Below are positions 45,260-55,264 of a stretch of DNA of 64,000 nt, one piece after another; the stretch's first letter is position 1; every line of letters starts with the position of its first letter. The translations under genes were made by a program, and so were the position numbers. The notes under the pieces are model-generated. The model made no database searches. It saw nothing but the letters and a program-made list of their open reading frames with translations, and had not been told where the DNA came from. The DNA comes from Achatina immaculata (Eukaryota > Mollusca > Gastropoda > Stylommatophora > Achatinidae): positions 11,182,303 through 11,246,302 of the forward strand of contig CM019704.1 of NCBI GenBank assembly GCA_009760885.1. The letters are read 5' to 3'.

Positions 45260-45345
45260 GGTCCAGTCCCCATGACGTTCTCGAAAGGGCCGCGATGCCT
45301 AAGATGCTCTGACAGGTGCCCTGGGCTGGATTTGCATTACTTCAG
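45260..45345 (+). CDS. PET/LIM (testin-like) gene, cysteine-rich exon
   Basis: The acceptor ttgcttctatgcag ends at 45259 and the donor ttcag/gtgaga starts at 45346. The exon is 86 bp, starts in phase 0 and ends with two bases of a codon. It encodes GPVPMTFSKGPR and then CLRCSDRCPGLDLHYFR. The pattern C-x2-C-x3-C-x-G-x2-L-H-x2-R is the N-terminal motif of testin, LMCD1 and LIMPETin, where it is followed at once by KIC-x-NC-x-C. The next exon (54613) begins with the one missing base and KICKNCRC, so the joint is exact. These proteins act in the cytoplasm on actin-rich adhesions or as transcription cofactors; which applies here is unknown. Arrays lie 28 bp before and about 18 bp after the exon. 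Confidence 0.88.
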
Positions 45346-45363
45346 GTGAGAGTGGTTCATCTG

Positions 45364-45540
45364 CTGGTAGAGTTTGGTGGTAGAATTTGGTGGTAGAGTT
45401 TGGTGGTAGATTTTGGTGGTAGAGTATGATGGTAGAGTTTGGTGGTAGAATTTGGTGGTAGAATTTGATGGTAGAATTTGATGGTAGAGTTTGATGGTAG
45501 AGTTTGATGGTAGATTTTGGTGGTAGATTTTGGTGGTTGG
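45364..45540. repeat. 15-16-bp minisatellite, about 11 copies
   Basis: Units of tggtggtagagtttgg with tttgatgg and ttttggtgg variants. Starts about 18 bp after the exon 2 donor. Confidence 0.9.
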
Positions 45541-45574
45541 TTTAGAGGAGTGAAGCAGGATAGATTGCAGTCAC

Positions 45575-45690
45575 ACACAAAAACAGCCTCTCGCGCAAAC
45601 ACGCATAAACACAAACACGCAAACACGCATAAACACAAACACGCATAAACACAAACACGCAAACACACGTAAACACACGCTCACACCCAC
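45575..45690. repeat. (CACAAACACGCATAAA)n repeat
   Basis: Six or so imperfect units of acacaaacacgcataa type. Confidence 0.85.
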
Positions 45691-46074
45691 ACAAAGACCT
45701 GTGAACTGCGGAGTCACATTTTTTCTTACTTTCTGTGTTAGTCTGTCAGTCCGTCTAACTTTTCATGCCACTGGAATGTTTATAATGTATCTGTCAGTCG
45801 CTCCATTCATCTGATCAGCCTGTGCAGTTGATAACCATTTTAGTCATTCTCTTGTGCTGTGTTGTTAGATGGCGCTGGCGTGTTTGGAACTTGCCCGTAG
45901 TCAGTTTTACCTAACAGACGAGAAAAATCTGGCATAAGCCACTAAATTATGAGGAATAAAAAAAAAACAGTCATCATAATGAGGAGAGAGAGAGGAGGAG
46001 GGGGGGAGGAGGGGGTTGGGCTGAGACACGTAAGGAAAGATAATGAGGGGAAAAAGGAAAAGACAGAAAGAGAA

Positions 46075-46495
46075 TATATTTGATAGTCTGACTTGATTGT
46101 ATGACAGGAGATATTTGATAATATGACTTGATTGTATGACAGGAGATATTTGATAATATGACTTGATTGTATGATAGGAGATATTTGATAATATGACTTG
46201 ATTGTATGACAGGAGATATTTGATAGCTTGACTTGATTGTATGATAGGAGATATTTGATAGCTTGACTTGATTGTATGATAGGAGATATTTGATAGTCTG
46301 ACTTGATTGTATGATAGGAGATATCTGATAGTCTGATTTGATTGTATGATAGGAGATATTTGATAGTCTGACTTGATTGTATGACAGGAGATATTTGATA
46401 GTCTGACTTGATTGTATGACAGGAGATATTTGATAGCTTGACTTGATTGTATGACAGGAGATATTTGATAGCTTGACTTGATTGTATGATAGAAG
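46075..46495. repeat. 35-bp minisatellite, 12 copies
   Basis: Units carry gatatttgatagtctgactt and gattgtatgacagga. Three variants (agtctgac, aatatgac, agcttgac) are grouped. Confidence 0.95.
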
Positions 46496-46727
46496 AGTTA
46501 ATGGAAGACAGTTTGAGATGTGTGGTGAAGCATGATCGTCTACTCATACCAGCACGCTGTACAAGTATTATTTTGAACTTCTGTTGCACAACCCACATCC
46601 ACGTCGATTTTATTTTTTTAGATTATGTTTTATTCTAAACATGAACTGTCCATATACACTTTTCTCTGTAACTATCAACACACAAATATCCCAGCTACGT
46701 TGACTGTACATTTGTTTCTTCTTTGTA

Positions 46728-46875
46728 CACGCTTTCTGAACATCTTGTCTCAGTAGCAAACTTTCTGAACATCCTGTCTCAGTAGAAAACTTTCTGAACA
46801 TCCTGTCTCAGTAGCAAACTTTCTGAACATCCTGTCTCAGTAGCAAACTTTCTGAACATCCTGTCTCAGTAGCAA
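46728..46875. repeat. 30-bp repeat, 5 copies
   Basis: Units of tctgaacatcctgtctcagt plus agcaaacttt. Confidence 0.95.
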
Positions 46876-47051
46876 ACACCACTACTTGCTTCATTAGTTC
46901 TGATGACTGCACGTTACTTATATTAGCTCAGGCACAAGGCACTTGAGGTTTTAGTTACTAAAAGGAAATAATCTTGTGAGAGAGTAATTAGAAACTGCTT
47001 TCCATGACTAACCACATTTCTAAAGATATAAACTTACACGTAAATGCACAC

Positions 47052-47235
47052 TTTGGCGGCCTGTTTAGCCGAGTGGTTAGGCACTCGGTTTAATAATCTG
47101 GTGGTACCGGGTTCAAGTCCAGCAGTGGGATTTTTTTCTTGCACATACTAAAAAGGCCGCTCAGCTCCTGAAAATGGATACCAGAGAAATCTGGAAATAC
47201 GTGATACTGACCACATCACACTTTCATGTGCCGAA
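47052..47235 (+). mobile_element. tRNA-derived SINE-like element
   Basis: The head has an A box, tagccgagtggttaggc, and a B box, gggttcaagtccagc, at tRNA spacing. A T-run and a body (gcacatactaaaaaggccgc) follow, and the element ends near a (ATC)n run. A functional tRNA is unlikely: the acceptor ends do not pair well and no anticodon stem is clear. It is the same general design as 7116-7250. Confidence 0.6.
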
Positions 47236-47240
47236 GGTAG

Positions 47241-47393
47241 TATCATCATCATCATCATCATCATCATCATTTCGTGCCGTATCCTCACAGAAGGTTGGCT
47301 GTAATGAACCTCCACTCTGCTCTGTTTCTTGTTTTCTTAGAACACTCGGCCAAGCTTGTCCCTGTCCATCTCTTGATGTTGTCCACATCTCTA
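47241..47393 (-). mobile_element. LINE 3' end, left part (split by mariner)
   Basis: On the - strand it encodes DNIKRWTGTSLAEC, RNRAEWRFITANL and stop, then GYGT and a (TGA)n tail seen as (ATC)n at 47241-47270. The coding sequence continues across the mariner at 49967. RTE/CR1-like, non-functional. Confidence 0.8.
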
Positions 47394-47553
47394 CGAGGGG
47401 TGATTGATAAGTTCTCGGCATAAGGTACAAATACTTGAAACACACAGTTGATATTAGGTGCATTTATAGATCAGGTTAATGTAAGATTATACACCAAGTT
47501 TCAAGAAATTAACTGCAACCAATTTTTTTTATAGGTTACTGAAGTGGTAAGGG

Positions 47554-47964
47554 GTGGCAGAAATTGAGAAAATGGATAAAATTTCTCATCGAGCAGTCAT
47601 TCGCTACCTCTGCATCAAGGGCTTATCATCGAAGGAGATCCATGAGGATATGGTAGAGACTCTAGGGGAGACTGCCCCTTCTTACAGCACAGTGAAGAAA
47701 TGGGCAGCTCAATTCAAACATGGAAGGGAGAGTCTGGAAGATGATCCCCGTCCAGGAAGACCAAGAACGGTAACCACTGATGAAACCACCGGCAAAATCC
47801 ATGACATGATAATGGAAGATCAACGACTAACTGAGCGGTACATTGCTACTGAGTTGGGCATCTCCCAGGAACGTGTTCATGCCATTATTCACAATGATCT
47901 TCAAATGACAAAAGTCTCTGCTCGATGGGCCCCGAAACTTCTTGGAGCCGATCTCAAAATGACG
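47554..47964 (+). pseudogene. Mariner transposase, N-terminal DNA-binding half
   Basis: Starts MAEIEKMDKISHRAVIRYLC. It carries the two helix-turn-helix regions of mariner transposases (YSTVKKWAAQFKHGRESLED, then the GRPRTVTTDE linker, which resembles a GRPR motif, and LGISQERVHAIIHNDL). Frame integrity ends at LGADLKMT, where inserted repeat DNA begins. The expected continuation is found at 49247. It could still encode a short DNA-binding protein ending at 48000. Confidence 0.88.
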
Positions 47965-47965
47965 G

Positions 47966-48133
47966 AGGGTGGTGATAGTGAGATGAGATGGTGGTGGTGA
48001 GATGAGATGATGGTGATGGTGAGATGAGATGGTGGTGGTGATAGTGAGATGAGATGGTGGTGGTGAGATGAGATGGTGGTGGTGGTTGTGGTGAGATGAG
48101 ATGGTGGTGGTGGTGGTGGTGGTGGTGGTGGTG
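47966..48133. repeat. (GGTGGTGAGATGAGAT)n array
   Basis: Imperfect 16-26-bp units ending in a pure (GGT)n run. Confidence 0.9.
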
Positions 48134-48344
48134 GCAACTACAACCGGAACGCTGAACATTTTAAACAGAAGAGTGACCCAACTGCAGGCAACGAATAACG
48201 AACGGTCAACACTCTCAAGTCCCAGATTTCTCTGCTACTCTTCCGTGGTTTATTTCAACATCTTTCAGGTCTCAACATCAACATCGGCATCAGTATATCA
48301 GATTATTGTAGGAAAACAACATGACGAGGTGCATCCGTTCGTTG

Positions 48345-49018
48345 TCTATCTCTCAGTCGCGTCTCTTTCTTCCAACTGTCTGTCTCTCAGTCGCGTCTCT
48401 TTCTTCTAACTGTCTGTCTCTTAGTCACGTCTTCTTCTTCCAACTGTCTGTCTCTCGGTCGTGTCTCCTTCTTACAACTGTCTGTCTCTCGGTCGTGTCT
48501 CCTTCTTCAATTATCTGTCTCTCGGTCGTGTCTCCTTCTTCAATTATCTGTCTCTCGGTCGTGTCTTCTTCTTCCAACTGTCTGTCTCTCGGTCGTGTCT
48601 TCTTCTTCCAACTGTCTGTCTCTCGGTCGTGTCTCCTTCTTCCAACTGTCTGTCTCTCGGTCGCGTCTTCTTCTTCCAACTGTCTGTCTCTCGGTCGCGT
48701 CTCCTTCTTCCAACTGTCTGTCTCTCGGTCGCGTCTTCTTCTTCCAACTGTCTGTCTCTCGGTCGTGTCTCCTTCTTCCAACTGTCTGTCTCTCGGTCGT
48801 GTCTTCTTCTTCCAACTGTCTGTCTCTCGGTCGTGTCTCCTTCTTCCAACTATCTGTCTCTCGTTCGCGTTTCCTTCTTCCAACTGTCTGTCTCTCGGTC
48901 GTGTCTCCTTCCAACTGTCTGTCTCTCGGTCGTGTCTCCTTCTTCCAACTGTCTGTCTCTCGGTCGCGTCTCCTTCTTCCAACTGTCTGTCTCTCGGTCG
49001 TGTCTCCTTCTTCTAACT
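48345..49018. repeat. 34-bp pyrimidine-rich minisatellite, about 20 copies
   Basis: Units carry ccaactgtctgtctctcggt and cgtgtctccttctt. Nearly stop-free in all frames of both strands, which creates several artificial open frames of 100-230 codons. Confidence 0.95.
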
Positions 49019-49246
49019 GTGCTAACCTCTTTTTTCCCCTTCTTTCTGCTCCCTTCTACGTCTCTAAGAATTCTTTTTTCCTTTTATATCCCCAAGTGTA
49101 CTCTCTAAGTCTCTGTCGTCACTATCATTTCCTTTTCATATTATGTTTATTTAATTGATTGGTGCACACTTGGGATTCCTGTTCAGTTGGTTTATCCTGT
49201 GCAACTTCTATATACTTCTGTGGTCCATATTGTCACAAATAGATAG

Positions 49247-49894
49247 CGTCTCAACATGTCAAGAGACAATCTTGACCATTTTTCTGCAGATCCTGAAAAG
49301 TTTCTTCAGCAATTTGTGACTATGGATGAGACTTGGGTTCATCATTTTCAACCAGAAACCAAAGAACAGTCAAAGCAGTGGAAACATCATAGATCCCCAC
49401 CTCCAAAGAAAGCAAGGGTGGTTCTATCTGCAGGCAAAGTGATGGCTTCCATCTTTTGGGATTCAGAAGGTGTGCTATTGGTAGTCTATCTTCAAAAGGG
49501 CAGAACGGTCACCGGGGCCTATTACCCTAATCTTGTGAAGCAACTGCGGGTCAAACTGAAGGAAAAGCGTCGAGGGAAATTGACGAGAGGAGTCATCTTT
49601 CATCAAGACAACACTCCAGTTCACAAGTCCGCGGTGGCAATGGTTACCATTCATGAATGCGCTTTCAGCTTCTTGAACATCCTCCTTATTCTCCAGATTT
49701 GGCCCCCTCGGACTTTTACCTGTTTACCAAACTCAAAAAAGGAGCTCAGTGGTCACAAATTTGCTTCAGATGATGACGTCATTCATGCTGTAAACCACTT
49801 TCTACTGGCACAAGATGCTGACTTTTACAAAGAAGGGATCCGTATGCTCCAGGATCGCTGGACTAAGTGTATAAACTTGCAATGGGACTGTTGA
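49247..49894 (+). pseudogene. Mariner transposase, C-terminal catalytic half
   Basis: Resumes at RLNMSRDNLDHF and holds the first catalytic aspartate in TMDETWVHHF (codon 49325) and the second in IFHQDNTPVHKS (codon 49607). The third, in YSPDLAPSDFYLF (codon 49711), is read only in another frame. The spacing from the second is 104 nt, one short of the 105 expected for DD34D, so a single-base loss lies between. A second shift in the A-run near 49739 restores the frame to TGA... stop at 49892-49894 (LQWDC end). Confidence 0.9.
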
Positions 49895-49966
49895 TAAATA
49901 ACCAAAAAAAGTTGTCCACAAATAATCTGTTGTACCTTATGCCGAGAACCTATAAATCACCCCTCG

Positions 49967-50170
49967 TATATCGCTGTCGTCCTCTTGTTCTTTTCCCTTC
50001 GATCTTGCCTCAAGAAGAGTCTTCGGTATAGTATTGTACCTCTTGACATGCCCAAAGTATCTTAGGTGTCTTGTTTTTGTGAGTTTCAATCCACATTTCA
50101 AGGGTCTTGATTTTCTTTCCTGTTGTCTTATTAAAGGTCCTTGCTTCTGTAAGTTAAAGGAATATCGAAT
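49967..50170 (-). mobile_element. LINE 3' end, right part (split by mariner)
   Basis: The - strand encodes TPKIL or, in the next frame, HLRYFGHVKRYNTIPKTLLE, a conserved block before LINE C-termini. Upstream, in a shifted frame, is FNKTTGKKIKTLEMW. It ends at the mariner target TA; the rest is at 47241-47393. Confidence 0.75.
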
Positions 50171-50284
50171 ACGCATTAATACATACAAGATGCCCTCATG
50201 GCGTGGAAACTAGGATTTTAGCTTTACCTTTATCACGCGTTATCTTTAGTGGTCATTCCAGGGGATATATGTACACGTCATTCT
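50171..50284. other. Unique spacer
   Basis: No feature seen. Confidence 0.3.
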
Positions 50285-50455
50285 TAGAGATTTGAGTGCA
50301 TGTCATCCTGTGTTATCTATGTACAGTCATTCTTAGAGATTTGTGTGTATGTCATCCTGTGATATCTATGTACAAGTCATTCTTAGAGATTTGTGTGCAT
50401 GTCTTCATGAGATATCTATGTACACGTCGTCCAGAGGTATGTGAGTACACCATCC
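50285..50455. repeat. About 50-bp repeat, 3.5 copies
   Basis: Units carry cattcttagagatttgtgtg and tatctatgtaca. Confidence 0.85.
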
Positions 50456-50594
50456 ATGTCTGTGCCTGTTTTAAGAAAATGAACTCACTTAAGACATTCC
50501 TCTTCTGGCCTGGAGTGTGTTGTCACTGTAACATTTCTGTCATGTCGTTCTGGCCAAGTTTCATACTTTCTCCGCCGATGAGCAACTGCGCCTT

Positions 50595-50972
50595 CATCAT
50601 TATCTTTGGCCCACCACTCATCATTATCTTTGGGCCGCCACTCATCATTTAACTTTGACCCACCACTCATCATTATTTTTGGTCCGCTACTCATCATTAT
50701 CGTTGACTCACCACTCATCATTTATCTTTGGCCCGCCACTCATCATTTCTCTTAGACCCGCCACTCATCATTTATCTTTGGCCTGCCACTCATCATTTAT
50801 CTTTGGCCCGCCACTCATCATTTCTCTTAGGCCCGCCACTCATCATTTGTCTTTGCCCCGCCACTCATCATTTATCTTAGGCCCGCCACTTATCATTTGT
50901 CTTTGGCCCGCCACTCATCATTTGTCTTTGGCCCGCCACTCATCATTTGTCTTTGGCCCGCCACTCACCATC
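50595..50972. repeat. 25-bp minisatellite, 15 copies
   Basis: Units of cccgccactcatcatttatc plus tttgg. Confidence 0.95.
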
Positions 50973-51254
50973 AAAGAGACTTGTACATCGAAATTTCTGT
51001 CTTCTCTCACACAGACTGAGCATATCATTAGTTTTGGAACTATTCTGAATGGAAAGATGAACTAATGGTTCTCATATATTTAGGGATAAAACTCCACTGA
51101 AATTCTTATCTAAATGAAACTGATCGGGTTTCACTCTGAGATCTTCACTCTGAGATCTTCACTCTGAGATCTTTCATGAACCGGCAGAAATAATTTGATG
51201 AAGAGAACAGATAAAACCACACACACAGAAAATCTGTCAGGGACAAAAAGGCAG

Positions 51255-51775
51255 TATCACAGTGGTGGTAAGTGTACATAAGATCACGGTGGTGGTAAGT
51301 GGACATAAGATCACGGTGGTGGTAAGTGTACATAAGATCACGGTGGTGGTAAGTGGACATTAGATCACGGTGGTGGTAAGTGTACATAAGATCACGGTGG
51401 TAGTAAGTGTACATAAGATCACGGTGGTGGTAAGTGTACATAAGATCACGGTGGTGGTAAGTGTACATAATATCACGGTGGTGGTAGGTGGACATAAGAT
51501 CACAGTGGTGGTAGGTGGACATAAGATCACAGTGGTGGTAGGTGGACATAAGATCACAGTGGTGATAGGTGGACATAAGATCACAGTGGTGGTAGGTGGA
51601 CATAAGATCACAGTGGTGGTAGGTGGACATAAGATCACAGTGGTGGTAGGTGGACATAAGATCACAGTGGTGGTAGGTGGACATAAGATCACAGTGGTGG
51701 TAGGTGGACATAAGATCACAGTGGTGGTAGGTGGACATTAGATCACAGTGGTGGTAGGTGGACATAAGATCATAG
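51255..51775. repeat. 27-bp minisatellite, about 20 copies
   Basis: Units of atcacagtggtggtaggtgg plus acataag. The left half has cacggtggtggtaagtgtac. Unit divisible by three, so long artificial frames run on both strands. Confidence 0.95.
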
Positions 51776-52494
51776 AGATACATAAGATCACGTGAGAAAT
51801 GAAAGAAATGGAACGTCTGCTGACAGACTAGATAAGAATAAGAAGAATAAGGACGATGTTGGTGGAAATAACAGAACTGGTGGTGTGTGAACACTGCGAG
51901 GTCTGAGATGAAAGAGAAAGAAATATTTTATTGCTGTACTTAAACATGGCGATGTGGTCGGCGCGTGGGCCAAAGAAACGGTACAGGTGACCACGTCTAA
52001 AGAAATGTTACAGGTGACCACATCTAAAGAAATGTTACAGGTGACCACATCTGACATCAGGTTCGTCTCTGACGGCGCCTGGGAGCTCCGAGATTTATCA
52101 GCTGACGATTCTGAGATCAAGTTGATATCTCCTTCGCTTACCTGGTTCGTGAAGGTGAATCTTCACACCTGGAGCGTGTGAACGTGTCAGCTCTCAGGGC
52201 TGGCAGTGCCTTGGTTACAGGCAGCTTCTTGGGGAGAGTCGCTGGTGAAAGAGAGCCACTTAAGACTGGCATACAGACGGAGGACAACGCTCACTCTGAT
52301 GTTTACACAACTCACGCTGTACATGGCAGGGGGGGGGGGGGTCTACAAGCTTCTGCTGGGTGCGCTGGTCTGACGTGTTTCTCTCCTCCAGCTGTTCCAG
52401 ATTAACACTTAAAAAAAAGAACAACTGCATTTTAACTTCTTCTTTGCTGTAATTAATGTTGTCTTTTCCATTCATGATTTTCTAGCCCGTCGAC
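51776..52494. other. Unique intronic DNA with a 27-bp triplication and a G-run
   Basis: A unit with tacaggtgaccacatctaaa occurs three times at 51979-52050, and a G12 run lies at about 52330-52341. No exon supported. Confidence 0.4.
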
Positions 52495-52945
52495 TTAAAC
52501 GTTTACTTCATAACCTTCTATTCTTTGTCGACTGTTCACTTCATAACCTTCTATTCTTTGTCGACTGTTCACTTCATAACTTTATATTCTTTGTCGACTG
52601 TTCACTTCATAACTTTATATTTTTTGTCGACTGTTCACTTCATAACTTTCTTTTCGTTGTCGACTTTTCGCTTCACAGCCTTCTATTATCACTTCATGAC
52701 TTTCTATTCCATGTCGATTATTGCCTTCTTGACTTTCTATTTTTTGTTAACTTTTATCTTCACAGCTTTCTGTAGCTGGTCGACTTTTGCCTTCATGATT
52801 TTCTAATCCTTGTCGATTTTTCACTCTGTCACTTTCTATTCCTTGCCGATTTTTCACTCCATCACTTTCTATTTCTTGTCGATTTTTCGCTCAATTCCTT
52901 GTCGATTTTTCACTCTATCACTTTCTATTTCTTGTCGACGTATAT
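52495..52945. repeat. About 30-bp minisatellite, 13 diverged copies
   Basis: Units of ttctttgtcgactgttcact plus tcataacttt. The left five units are uniform, the rest decayed. Confidence 0.85.
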
Positions 52946-52983
52946 CACCTCAAAATTATTTCTAACAGTACTGGTGTCTGCTT

Positions 52984-52985
52984 TC

Positions 52986-53016
<31 letters not shown>

Positions 53017-53066
53017 TTCTTTCTCTCTCTTTCTCTCTCTCTCTTTCTCTCTCTCGCCCTCTCTCT
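52984..53066. repeat. (TC)n microsatellite
   Basis: About 80 bp of CT repeats with a few interruptions. Confidence 0.95.
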
Positions 53067-53436
53067 GTGTGTTTTATTTAAACTCATTAAAATTCAGAAC
53101 TATCTAGAAGTTTAGACTTGTGAAAACAAAGAATAAATAAACCTTACTCGAGTCAAATCCCTGCCTCCCCCCCCCCTAAAAAAATTATAAAAATCACACA
53201 CATACATACCCATACATACACACATACTACATACTTTTGCACAAACAAAAAAGCCAACCCAGGCCTTCCAAAAAAAAATCTCTTGCACTATTTATGAAAG
53301 CAAAACAACTCTGTGAATATAAACATCTATAACAAAACAACTCTGTGAATACAAACATCTATAGCAAAACAAGACAAACTTATTAGGGTTTTTTAATATG
53401 TTGTTGGAATTTGAAAAATCACACTCTGCATCTGTG
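53067..53436. other. Unique AT-rich intronic DNA
   Basis: A short aaaacaactctgtgaatata duplication lies at 53305-53365. No gene seen. Confidence 0.4.
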
Positions 53437-53625
53437 TGTGTGTGTGTGAGAGAGAGAGAGAGTGAGAGTGAGAGAGACTGAGAGAGAGAGTGAGAGAGAG
53501 TGAGAGTGTGAGAGAGAGTTGAGTGAGAGAGAGTGAGAGTGTGAGAGAGAGAGTTGAGTGAGAGAGAGTGAGAAAGTGAGAGAGAGTGAGAGAATGTGTG
53601 AGAGAGTGAGTGAGAGAGAATGAAA
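53437..53625. repeat. (GT)n then (GAGAGT)n microsatellite
   Basis: tgtgtgtgtgtg followed by imperfect gagagagtgagagagt. Confidence 0.9.
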
Positions 53626-53666
53626 GAGTTTTAACTGGGGGTGAGGACACTTGGCAATCAGTGAAC

Positions 53667-53876
53667 CATACCTGACATGCTGGCATCAGGGTTGGCGAAT
53701 CATACCTGACATGCTGGCATCAGGGTTGGCGAACCATACCTGACATGCTGGCATCAGGGTTGGCGAACCATACCTGACATGCTGGCATCAGGGTTGGCGA
53801 ACCATACCTGACATGCTGGCATCAGGGTTGGCGAACCATACCTGACATGCTGGCATCAGGGTTGGCGAACCATAGC
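53667..53876. repeat. 34-bp minisatellite, 6 copies
   Basis: Units of gaaccatacctgacatgctg plus gcatcagggttggc; almost identical. Confidence 0.95.
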
Positions 53877-53879
53877 TGA

Positions 53880-54125
53880 CCAAGACCCTGTCTCACGTCT
53901 CCGTTGGTACCCCCCCCCCAGTAACAGGCCTAGCCTGGTTAACGGGGCAGGGATCCCCAGTCCCCATGGTGGTGGAGTCTGCTAAAGAAGTACTCCATAC
54001 CTCCTGCTTTTTAGCTGCACTCCGGGACTGATAAAAATAGCTGCCGTAACCCTCTCTCAAACCAACACAACTCTGTGCCTCAACACAGAACGCCAACTCG
54101 CAGTTCCAAGAAGAAGAAGAAGAAG
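53880..54125. mobile_element. Possible short retroelement with (AAG)n tail
   Basis: A unique 230-bp stretch (gttaacggggcagggatccc onward) ends in aactcgcagttccaagaagaag-type tail repeats. This recalls the GAA-tailed LINE derivatives in this window. No shared sequence with them beyond the tail, and no target duplication found. Confidence 0.3.
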
Positions 54126-54267
54126 CAATGTTGGAAAGACATGAAAATTAACCTAATTGTCACTCAGTATATTTTTGTACTGAACTGACGAACTGCTAGT
54201 AACCCTTATTTGAGATTTTTCTGATTTTGTTTTTATTCCCAAACCAGGAAAAATACACCAGCACAAA

Positions 54268-54422
54268 CTATACGGTGCTCTGACAACTACTTCAGACTAT
54301 ACGGTGCTCTGACAACTACTTCAGACTATACGGTGCTCTGACAACTACTTCAGACTATACGGTGCTCTGACAACTACTTCAGACTATACGGTGCTCTGAC
54401 AACTACTTCAGACTATACGGTG
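54268..54422. repeat. 29-bp minisatellite, 5 copies
   Basis: Units of gacaactacttcagactata plus cggtgctct; essentially exact. Lies 190 bp before exon 3. Confidence 0.95.
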
Positions 54423-54612
54423 ACAGCACTAAGACCGCTTAGTAACAAGTTTCAGTGCTGAAGTTCCTAACATGCGGCAAGTTTGGGAATCAGTACTTTC
54501 ATTTAGCCACATACACACACACATACACACATATACACAAAGGAAAATGTAGACGAAACATCAGATTTCACTTGGCATATCGTGACATTACTCCAATATT
54601 TGCCTGTTACAG

Positions 54613-54856
54613 AAAAATCTGCAAGAATTGTCGCTGTCTGGCAGAAGATCATGACATGCCATCTTGTCAGCAAAGAGACTGTCGACCAATGAGCATGCTC
54701 TTTCAATCTTTCGAGTCACTGCCGGCTCCGCCCGATCCCAAGCCGGACTGGACAACAAAGTTCCAGAAAATGTCAATCACTGATCCAGACGACCTTTCCC
54801 AGCTTAAAGTACCCCAGAATGACGTCGTCATGACCAAGTTGATTAGCGAGAATCTG
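54613..54856 (+). CDS. PET/LIM (testin-like) gene, exon 3
   Basis: The acceptor ccaatatttgcctgttacag ends at 54612; the donor aatctg/gtaagt starts at 54857. The first base completes the split arginine codon of the previous exon, and 81 further codons leave the intron in phase 0. It begins KICKNCRCLAEDHD, the second half of the cysteine-rich N-terminus of testin-type PET/LIM proteins. A variable stretch rich in S, P and D follows (LPAPPDPKPDWTTKF). The PET core (a YEWVPP-type motif) and the LIM domains are not in the window and should be in later exons. Beyond the donor the frame stays open for 16 codons, then stops at 54905-54907. The donor is the first of a tandem series (54848-55264). Confidence 0.85.
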
Positions 54857-55264
54857 GTAAGTTTGTGGGTTGATCTCCTAGATAGAACTCCTTCGAGAAT
54901 CTGGTAAGTTTGTGGGTTGATCTCTTAGATAGAACTCCTACTAGAATCTGGTAAGTTTGTGAGTTGATCTCTTAGACAACTCCTTTGAGAATCTGATAAG
55001 TTTATGGGTTGATCTCCTAGACAACTCCTTCGAGAATCTGGTAAGTTTGTGGGTTGATCTCTTAGACAACTCCTTGAATCTGGTAATTTTGTGGGGTGAT
55101 CTCCTAGACAACTCCTTCGAGAATCTGGTAAGTTTGTGAGTTGATCTCTTAGACAACTCCTTGAATCTGGTAATTTTGTGGGGTTGATCTCCTAAATAGA
55201 ACTCCTTCGAAAATCTGGTAAGTTTGTGGGGCTGATCTCCTAGACAGAGCTTCAAACTCCTTCG
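54848..55264 (+). repeat. 42-48-bp minisatellite that duplicates a splice donor, 9 copies
   Basis: The unit spans the exon end and intron start (gagaatctg/gtaagtttgt, then gttgatctcctagacaac). Intact GTAAGT donors lie at 54857, 54904, 54951, 55041, 55128 and 55218. Two units have GTAATT (55083, 55170) and one has lost GT (GATAAG at 54995). The array therefore offers at least six 5' splice sites for one exon. Confidence 0.9.

Larger units (their letters stand above)
47965..49246. repeat. 1,282-bp insertion in the mariner gene, mostly tandem repeats
   Basis: It contains a GGTGGTGAGATGAGAT array (47966-48133), unique DNA (48134-48340), a 34-bp pyrimidine array (48345-49018) and unique DNA (49019-49246). 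Boundaries are inferred from where transposase reading stops (LKMT) and resumes (RLNMSRDNL). No terminal repeats or clear target duplication are seen, so its origin is open. Confidence 0.65.
47394..49966 (+). mobile_element. Mariner transposon inserted in a LINE, itself interrupted
   Basis: Inverted termini of at least 36 bp (47394-47429 and 49931-49966; starting cgaggggtgatt) match at 34 of 36 positions. The element is bounded by TA on both sides (47392-47393, 49967-49968), the mariner target. Two transposase halves lie inside in the same orientation. Without the 1,282-bp interruption (47965-49246) the element would be about 1.29 kb, the normal mariner size. The close match of the ends suggests moderate age; the gene is dead. 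Confidence 0.9.

Noticed and set aside
47052..47128. Functional tRNA gene
   Set aside because: A and B boxes are present but the acceptor stem does not pair convincingly, there is no clear anticodon loop, and a SINE-like body follows.
48321..49158. Several 100-230-codon frames on both strands
   Set aside because: A pyrimidine-rich 34-bp minisatellite has almost no stops in any frame.
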